From Phellopilus nigrolimitatus (Eukaryota; Basidiomycota; Agaricomycetes; Hymenochaetales; Hymenochaetaceae): a stretch of DNA of 15,162 nt. Positions 8,663-15,162 of this stretch are shown one piece after another. Both the position numbers and the translations under genes were made by a program. The stretch lies in contig JAJOHG010000535.1 in assembly GCA_021029095.1 (NCBI GenBank), positions 1 to 15,162 of the forward strand. The letters run 5' to 3'. Every line of letters starts with the position of its first letter. Positions within the stretch are counted from its first letter, which is position 1. A model generated the notes under the pieces. It had not been told where the DNA came from, did no database searches, and worked only from the letters and a program-made list of their open reading frames with translations.

Positions 8663-9250
8663 ATGAAGCACAGTTCGATGTACGGTAACCACTCTGCGCA
8701 TCCAAGCTTGCACCTGCTTTCGCCTGCAGACGAGTATTCGCAGTCGACTACAGGCTTTTTGCCCACACCATACGGAAGCATAGGCATGCATTACGGATAC
8801 ACCGACTCTAACTCGTGGAGGATGTCGCCGAGCAGTGCGGACTCGTCTTCCCAGCAGGGCACGGGAAGTTTTTCGTCCCTCCTGAACCCGAGCGATAATC
8901 AATATTCGCGTGGCTCCTTGCAAACAACATATTCTTCGCCGTTCTCAAGTGTGCCTTTGCAGATTAACCATAGCGTGTCGAGCCTTTCTCCTGACAGCCG
9001 TCCGACTACTGGCTATTCGCTCTCGTCTATGTCTTCCTTTCCCTACGACACGGAAAGCACGTCGACCAGCATATCGCACGACTACCCTCCCGGGCTCGGG
9101 CCATCTATGATCCCTTGGCAATCTCACTCATTGCACGAGTCGAGTCTTGCAGGCAGCCCAGGCGGCGGTATTAGTTCAGGCTACTCGTCTTCGAACACCA
9201 GCTACGGCATTGGCGTCGGCGGCTCTGCAGTGCACCGCCAAAAGCCATAA
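8663..9250 (+). CDS. Ser/Tyr/Pro-rich protein or C-terminal fragment, transcription-factor-like composition
   Basis: A 195-codon frame with strongly biased composition: many Ser, Tyr, Pro, Gly and Thr, with islands such as GTGSFSSLLNPSDNQYS and PTTGYSLSSMSSFPYDTES. This is typical of the disordered C-terminal regions of fungal transcription factors, but no DNA-binding domain is visible. I do not recognise the family. The frame stops at 9250. In another frame, starting after GGCTCTGCAG at 9231, the text continues KSHKRPSQAMSPYPSPYDNN and stops at 9301-9303. That looks like the natural C terminus, reached by an intron or after a frameshift. The start (GCCAATGAAG) is a reasonable Kozak context, but the frame could instead be the last exon of a gene whose 5' part was replaced by the transposons. 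Confidence 0.5.
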   Translation: MKHSSMYGNHSAHPSLHLLSPADEYSQSTTGFLPTPYGSIGMHYGYTDSNSWRMSPSSADSSSQQGTGSFSSLLNPSDNQYSRGSLQTTYSSPFSSVPLQINHSVSSLSPDSRPTTGYSLSSMSSFPYDTESTSTSISHDYPPGLGPSMIPWQSHSLHESSLAGSPGGGISSGYSSSNTSYGIGVGGSAVHRQKP

Positions 9251-9303
9251 GCGTCCCTCGCAGGCGATGAGCCCCTACCCGAGCCCTTATGACAATAACT
9301 AGA

Positions 9304-9499
9304 TTCATGCCCACCACTTAGACCTCAGCACACAGGAATGGCTACGCATACGTACATGCAATCGCGCAGAACGAGTTTTTGAGCTTAATTCCCCACGTTC
9401 TGCACGATATAAGCTGGTAAACTTTCGAGTGATATGGGGTTGGGAGGTCTCTGTTGTCGACTGTTTAATCTCGCCTTCAAATGGCAGAACTTCCGTTCA
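9304..9499 (+). other. 3' flank of the Ser-rich gene up to the duplication boundary
   Basis: Probably 3' UTR and downstream DNA. I see no gene. Homology to the noxA region starts abruptly at about 9500, with no visible target-site duplication when compared with the other boundary at about 14017. Confidence 0.4.
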
Positions 9500-9901
9500 T
9501 GTCTGCCGATGAAATAAGCATAATCTTCGCAATCCAGGATGTTGGCGCTGACGTCGATGCCATCAGAGGCTTGCGCGCGCCGACGCACTTCGGACGGCCG
9601 AACTGGGACCGCGTGTTCCCGTCCATCGCAGAAAACCATCCGGACACCGACGTCGCGTGGTACGCCTTTTCTAACTGTACCTTTCCGTATACTCTTCTGA
9701 CTTAGACACTCCCAAATAAGTTCTTTTGTGGCCCCTCGGTGCTCTCGCGCACGCTGCACACCATGTCAAACAAGTACTCTTCGCCGAAGGGCACGTGTTT
9801 CTTCTTTGGCAAGGGTAAGCTACCCCTTGCTACCACAGCTCAACAAATTCGGTGTAAATTTCTAACACCTTGTTCCGACTCCTTTTACAGAGAATTTCTA
9901 A
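9500..9901 (+). pseudogene. noxA 3' fragment (exons 4-6), truncated and broken
   Basis: Corresponds to noxA intron 3 through the stop codon. Exon equivalents are about 9538-9659, 9721-9814 and 9891-9901. There is no promoter and no heme or FAD domain. The exon 4 acceptor region has lost about nine bases including the CACAG, and one G is missing at the end of exon 4 (GACGTCGCGTG instead of GACGTCGGCGTG), which shifts the frame. The ENF-stop exon is preserved. It cannot encode an oxidase. It is a hitchhiker of the duplication. Confidence 0.92.
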
Positions 9902-10668
9902 GTGCATTCGCACGCTCGCTCACCAGTCGTTTTTTCAAGTCCTGGGTTCCGTGTTCTTCTTTCCTTTTCTTCGTCTTCCGAGTCAGCTGTGTTAGAGCTG
10001 TGTGCAGGGCCGCTGTGCAACTCGAGGTTGACCCAGTGCGTCCTCGCGAGTTCTACGAAGAAGTAGTGGTCCGTTCGTGCTTTCGATGTTCATGTTTTAT
10101 CTCTTGTTCTCTGAATCGAATAGTCAATCTAGTCGGAGGCATCTTAATAAATCTTTCTGTATTCTGTGTGATGTCTTGTCATCAGAGCCGGAGCGTCATC
10201 AAACAGCAGAAGTAGTGAGATAAATGAAGGGATGCGTTGAATTCAGCCCGTCTTCGACGACTTCGAATTCTTCAGAACTCATAGCCTATTATGTAAGCCC
10301 GAAGCCCGCTCAACATGAATGTGGTTCAGCACGCGTCACTCCAAGTCATGAACCCTTGTCTTATTTTTTGTATGGCTCGAGGCAGCGAGCGATATCTAGT
10401 CTTTTACATGCATTATAGCATGTAGACCGAGTCTCATCGATTTTTGGAGAATGCACATGTACATGCATGGATAAATTCAAACGATAGTGTTACAACGAGA
10501 ACGTAGAAGAAGAAAAAAAAACAGCAGACTTTGATCACACGTGTACTACTGCTTATATTACGAGGCGCGATGTGCTGGAAAAATTTATGTATAGTAAGAG
10601 TAGCATTCCACATCCACATATCCCTGTGGATTATTTCTATATGAACGGGTTCTCTTCCTCCTCCCCTT
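9902..10668. other. Duplicated convergent intergenic region
   Basis: Equivalent of 2907-3648. The first 300 bases are nearly identical to copy A; the rest is diverged, with several insertions such as an A-rich run at 10507-10520. No gene is visible. The long open frame covering the noxA exon 5 relic and running to 10215 reads through the intron and 3' UTR, and is not conserved in copy A. Confidence 0.55.
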
Positions 10669-13600
10669 TCAACCCTCTTCAAACGCTGATCCAAGCTCCA
10701 ACTGGTCCTCGCCCGTAGTCACACCTTCAGCTACAGGCTCTTCAACAGGAATCACTCCCGAAAGCTTTGGATCGTCCGTCCAATCAAAGCATTCGGGGCC
10801 TTTTATCCAAAATGGCTTCAGTCGCCGCACTGCGGACAGTGCATCCGGTGTCTGCCGCGGATGTTCCTGCAATGTATGGCGAGACGAGAGTAGTGCCGCG
10901 TATACGTCTTCATTGTCAACCACTTTGTACACCGACGGCGAACAGCCGTTTACGAAAATAGCGTATCGCGGGTGCGCCTCCTTTGCAGTCTTAGTGCTCC
11001 TCACCTTCCTCGTTATCTCATGGCCTGTCGCGAGGGACGATTGCGAGACGGGCGGTCTCTTTTCTGCAGGAGGAGCCTCGTACTTGGCCTGTGTCTGGTA
11101 AAAAGGCAGCACGCCCAACTCCATGACAATCGTGATGTATGGCCGCTTGTCCTCCTTCGGACCTTCGCTGGACTGCTCCGGGAAAAATTTGATGGTTTCC
11201 GCGTCGATCTCAACACTGGCTCTTGTCCCGGCTTTAAATCGATCTTTGTCCTGGACAAGGATCGCGGTCATGATATCTTCCCCAAGTTTCCCCTCCCGTC
11301 GTAAGATGACCGGGATAACCATGTCTATCACCGCCTGACCGGAACTACATTGGAAAGCCATTGCACGAGCTGCTGCTGCCCAAGCGGCCTCTGTCGATAC
11401 AACCGACGAATCCCCAGCACGTTGGAAGTGTGTAAAGCGCACCAAGCGTCGTCGAACACCTCCCTGAAAGTCTTCCCATCTGCAACATTATCAGGGTGGC
11501 TTTCGAGGATAACGCTCCGCATGGTTGTCCCCAAAGAGTGCTTTGATGAAGTATTCTAAGGGAACACCTTTGCTGTAAAACGGATACTTTGAGCTTTCGT
11601 CAACAGGTTTATTAAGGTTCTCCGAAGTGTCTCTTTCATACGCTTCAGCCGCATCATCGTAAGCCAGGGTGAAGATGAGCCTAGCGACGAGCTCGCCACG
11701 TTCGCCCTTGTCGATCACGCCGGTTTCTAGAAAATTCTTCAGAAGTTGAGAAGGACTGTCAGAGCCCCCCCTGCTACGCAGGATACGCATCTGCCGAGCC
11801 GCTGCTTCGGCGAGGATCGGCTCCGATGGATAGCCTGTCCTTATCGTTTCACGGTGCTGTGGGATCGAGAATGCTATCGCCATATGACTCTGGACAAGCT
11901 TGACTAGCCGCGCTTGCGTCTTCGATCGAGAGGTATTGAAATTGAGAAGAACGCGCACGGCCAGGACAGCTAACTTCGCATCATCGGTCATTTCAGCACT
12001 ATCAGGCTTGTTACGTCCGATGAGTTTGGACCTAGCGAGATTGATTATGCTCCATTCCATTTCCGGTTCGCCGCTTTTCAAGAGACTGAAAAACCTGGCA
12101 AAGATACAGCATAAGCAAGGTCTCATGCATGGTAACCAAGACGTAAAACGGTGCATACATTGGCCTTCCAAACGCACTCATAAACTTGATGGTCGCTACA
12201 TCACGGAGCGCCTTCTCACCAGGCCGGATAACTGGTCCATCCTGAGAACAATCGAATGGAAGTTCCGTAAACGGAGGCTGGATAGTGTCTTCGCCATCAT
12301 AGACTCTCGCCGATGGATACATCCATTGAGGTGGTGCAAATTTCGAGAGACTAGAATGCGTAGACAGAAAGAGGAAGAACACCGGTGTGTCCAAAATGCC
12401 ATTGGCAGTTGAGCAGAAGGCATGGTAAAGAGTGCGTGAAACTGATCCGGTTTTGTCAGGTACGATGATGTTCGTCAGATCGTGGGCTTCGTCAAAGTAG
12501 ATCACCACACGAGCATCAGACGGATCATTGACTTTCGCGAATTTGCTGATGATTGAGATTAAGGCAGAGATCTTGTCTTTGGTCTGCTCGGCTACAAAAA
12601 GGTGTGCAGCAGAATCGGCAGTACGTCCGTCCGTTTTCGCTGGGTCAGGATTCGACTTGGCTTGTTCCTTGTCACGTTTTTCCTTGGACTCCTTGAACAC
12701 CTTGAAAGCCTTCTCATCTCTCTGCATAAAGGCAATCAGCAGAGAAAGGTGATCCCGGTATACCCAAAACCACGTACGTCGTACTTCATATCCAGGACCT
12801 TCTGGTATAATTCATCCCGACCTTTCTCAAGATGCGCCGACCACATTTTCGCCACTTCCCCGTAAGTTCTTGCCACCTTAAACTCAGGCTCAAGCGCCTT
12901 GACTTCGTCGAAAACTACTGAGAACAGATTGTGCAGAAATTCCATGAAGTGCAGGCGAGCTGCTTGCAACTCTTTCGGTGCGTTTTGACAAAGGTGATCG
13001 CGTATCTTCCTGTCAGGAAAAGGGTATGCGAAACCTGAAAAAATACGTCGTCAGCTGACGTACGATAACGTCTCTTCGCGGCTCACCCTTCTGGTCCCGG
13101 TCCGATCTCAGATTGAACGGTATAGTGAATATAAGTTTACTGTGCTCGTGCACAGTCCGCGATTTTCCAGTTCCCGAGCTCTGGACGATGGCCAAGCTAT
13201 TTGCATAGACCCGCTTACCCATTTCCTTGGTCATGGTGCGGACCGTTTCGTAGAGTAAATGATGGGCCTTTCCGTTGTACGTAACCGTCCACGCCTGCTT
13301 GACAGCTGGTGCCGTATCTGTCAGACGAGCCGATCGAAGACATATATAAGACACGAATACCTTGCTCTGTATGACGTTTCAGATAAAGGACAAAAGGAAC
13401 CTGAGATACATCACTCACTCTGCTGACCCTTATCGTCTGTACCGTGGGAGACGTCTTGATACAAAGACTTATCTTGTTGAAGCACGACTGCGTAACCATA
13501 GGTGAGAGCGATAGAATGACGAACGAGATTTACTTACGCAGATTTCTGACTTCTTTATAATCCTTCTTCTCATACGCCCCTTTAAGGAGATCTTCTAAAG

Positions 13601-13913
13601 CGGTACCGTGTTCCAACATTGCTTGATGCGCCCCTGGATACTTTTGGAGTTGAGAGTCGAGTCTATCGCACGTGTCAGCGACAGCTACAAGGATCCATTC
13701 AGGAATGGTCGCCGGCATGGCCATGGAATTGTCTCGAAGATAAGTCGCCGTATCCTCGTCTAGCTCATGATGAACAAGCTCGTCGTATCGGTCTTCAATG
13801 AAGATGAATTCCGGCGGCTGAGTCCTCGGTTTTGTTGAGGGACGATTAATCTCGTCAGCGTCTTCATTGGGGCGTTTTGACCCTTGACCGGAAGACCTTC
13901 CTGTGTTCGCCAT
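10669..13913 (-). pseudogene. Second copy of the NTPase-nuclease gene, frameshifted before the nuclease motif
   Basis: The six-exon structure is conserved: 13913-13538, 13487-13419, 13317-13087, 13034-12778, 12721-12159 and 12094 leftward. Introns 1-5 sit at the same sites as in copy A. Exons 2-5 are nearly identical to copy A, including the P-loop SSGTGKSR and Walker B VVIYFDEAH. In exon 6 an extra base at about 11510 leads to a stop at 11491-11493, and a missing base at about 11446 returns to the original frame. The rest then stays open to 10669, ending 13 residues later than copy A (shared EGVTTG, then EDQLELG). As read, it encodes a protein of roughly 700 residues with the NTPase but without the QxK strand. 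The downstream half still carries VIDMVIP and ILVQDKDR. A sequencing error, or use of the truncated form, is possible. Confidence 0.82.
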
Positions 13914-14017
13914 GATGGGGAAAGCGGAGGATGGGAGAGCACCAGAAGTGAAGCCACCCTGTTGTTATACTGCAATACAGTGGCTGTTCCTATTCAAGCT
14001 CCGGTGTGTTCTTGATA

Positions 14018-14349
14018 TCGATAAGTGCTAGCATCAAATTCGATAGTACAATACATACTGTTGATCATCGATTCCGTTTCTTGTACAGTTGTTACAGGTA
14101 GGAGAACAAATGGGTCGGCAAAGTCTTCCCTCCCTAAAAGTGAGGCGTTGTTCGCGCAGAGGATTGCGAAAATTGTTTAGCCGTGCAGGGCCCTTGTTCT
14201 AGACGCGTATCATAAGCATGCAATATGCATCTGATAGTTACTTTTGAATGAGCAGCGTACCAGGCAATGGTGAATGACGACGCGACGAACGCGACGAACG
14301 CGGCGTCGGCGGGAACCGCTTTCCTTTTCAGGGTGGGAAAGGGACTCAC
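14018..14349. other. Unique DNA right of the duplication, probable intron or 3' part of the right-end gene
   Basis: Homology to copy A stops at about 14017. I see no independent gene. It contains a short direct repeat, CGACGAACGCGACGAACGCGG, at about 14283-14303, and the palindrome-like GCATGCAATATGCAT at about 14217-14231. The - strand gene at 14350 and beyond has a GTGAGT donor at its left edge, so its intron and later exons should lie here, but I could not place an acceptor. Confidence 0.35.
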
Positions 14350-14826
14350 CTGTACCATCCCTCGCGCCACATCATACTCGCGATGCCTACCTCTGCTCCT
14401 TCATTCTGAAAAATGTCTTTGACCTTTCCTTTCCTGAAAACGCTAATAGGAGGCTGCGCTCCTTCCATATCGGCCACGTGTCTAGTCTTCCGCCGCGCTC
14501 TGCGGACAGCTTTCCTGAAGCAATTGTTGGTTTGTCGAGCTGATCTCACTCACGCGTTTTGTGGATAGGCCATACTTATCTCCGCCGTCCCCTTTTCTGC
14601 GGAACTTACGAGTTCCATTTGTTGGGATCTTCAGGATAGGCGAGACTAGCTTCGTTGTGAAAGATTTCTCGCACCCAACCCTGATCTACCACCTGTTTGG
14701 AGGCGGGTTGGTCTCGGTCTTCGCGGTCAGCTTCTTGAGACGCACCTGCCAGTGCACGAAGCCGGTACGCACGAGGCAGAGGAAGGACAGAGCGGGCTTG
14801 ACTATTGTACAGAGAACAGTGAGTCT
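14350..14826 (-). CDS. Unrecognised protein-coding gene, three internal exons seen
   Basis: Three exons with canonical splice sites and agreeing phases: about 14826-14746, 14692-14610 and 14514-14350. The introns are 53 and 95 bases (donors GTGCGT and GTAAGT). The text reads PALSFLCLVRTGFVHWQ, then VVDQGWVREIFHNEASLAY and PEDPNKWN, then EGAQPPISVFRKGKVKDIF and EVGIASMMWREGWY before a GTGAGT donor. Maintained phase and a protein-like mix of residues argue for a real gene. I do not recognise the family. Its first exon should lie to the right, perhaps via the acceptor CTTCTTTTACAG (reverse of about 14939-14950). Its end probably lies in 14018-14349, near the duplication boundary. Confidence 0.5.
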
Positions 14827-15162
14827 ACAATTATGATTCCCTCATGTTACATATTATGACTGTGGCTTTTACTCCGTTCATTCCTGGAGTGTATCATGAC
14901 TTGTCACCACAAAAGATTCACTGCTTTTCTCCACAAAACTGTAAAAGAAGAGCTGTTAAATGATGAGATCTGAAGAAACGATCAGATTGAGAGCGGATGG
15001 ATGTCCACATACACGTCCACGCGACCTCAACTATCATTTTACCAACATTATTCCGAAACCCAGATATCAGCGAAACCCGCCTCCCCTCGTGTGCACCCCC
15101 GATCCCGAGGACACCCTCGCATCGTGTTTATGACTGCTGCATGCTTGTTGATACATAGCAGC
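14827..15162 (-). other. 5' side of the right-end gene, unresolved
   Basis: A likely - strand acceptor (CTTCTTTTACAG, reverse of about 14939-14950) is followed by FVEKSSESFVVTSHDTLQE and then a stop at about 14880, so another intron would be needed to reach 14826. The exon chain here is not convincing. No other gene, RNA or repeat stands out. Confidence 0.25.

Larger units (their letters stand above)
9500..14017. repeat. Segmental duplication, copy B (right)
   Basis: Direct repeat of 2492-7027. The coordinate offset drifts from about 7008 at the left edge to about 6980 at the right, because of small insertions and deletions. It lacks noxA exons 1-3, so it is probably the derived copy. Its left neighbour is the Ser-rich gene and its right neighbour an unrelated gene. 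Neither is present beside copy A. Confidence 0.93.

Noticed and set aside
9739..10215. 158-codon + strand frame starting in the noxA exon 5 relic
   Set aside because: It runs through the equivalent of noxA intron 5 and the 3' UTR. The matching frame in copy A is interrupted, so openness is chance.
10669..11445. 258-codon - strand frame as a separate nuclease gene
   Set aside because: It matches the last exon of copy A exactly in frame and has no start or promoter of its own. It is the 3' part of the frameshifted copy B gene.
14561..14836. 91-codon + strand frame
   Set aside because: The - strand carries three exons with matching GT-AG sites and phases over the same DNA. The + frame shows no motif or splice support.

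Overview
The window looks like nuclear DNA of a basidiomycete fungus, most likely an Agaricomycete. Genes carry many short GT-AG introns (about 50-100 bases), one gene is a clear fungal NADPH oxidase of the NoxA type, and the transposon remnants are of types common in these fungi. There are no bacterial-style operons, and I found no RNA genes.

Layout. (1) Positions 1-754 are upstream DNA. (2) An intact six-exon noxA lies on the + strand (755-2906). (3) Facing it tail to tail on the - strand is an intact six-exon gene (3649-6934) for a 987-residue protein. It joins a P-loop NTPase core to a C-terminal region that resembles a PD-(D/E)XK nuclease, an architecture reminiscent of Crinkler (CRN)-like effectors. 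(4) A 2.5-kb spacer (about 7028-9499) holds two small DNA transposons sharing one TA dinucleotide (7288-7705 and 7708-8308), then a Ser/Tyr/Pro-rich gene or gene fragment (8663-9250). (5) A second, direct copy of a 4.5-kb segment (about 9500-14017) carries only the 3' end of noxA as a broken fragment, plus a frameshifted copy of the NTPase-nuclease gene (10669-13913). (6) The right end (14018-15162) holds at least three exons of an unrecognised - strand gene.

The main story is the segmental duplication 2492-7027 versus 9500-14017. It starts inside noxA intron 3 and ends about 100 bases upstream of the NTPase start codon, so the whole NTPase-nuclease gene was copied with the tail of noxA as passenger. 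Divergence between copies is strongly patchy. Near-identical blocks (noxA tail and 3' flank; NTPase core exons 2-5 and the start of exon 6; gene 5' end) alternate with much more divergent ones (C-terminal nuclease half; residues about 53-118). This pattern suggests gene conversion or recombination with other family members. The left copy is open throughout; the right copy is truncated by a frameshift before the putative nuclease motif.

Exon models come from reading splice signals and phases by eye. Functions of the NTPase-nuclease gene, the Ser-rich gene and the right-end gene are inferred or unknown.
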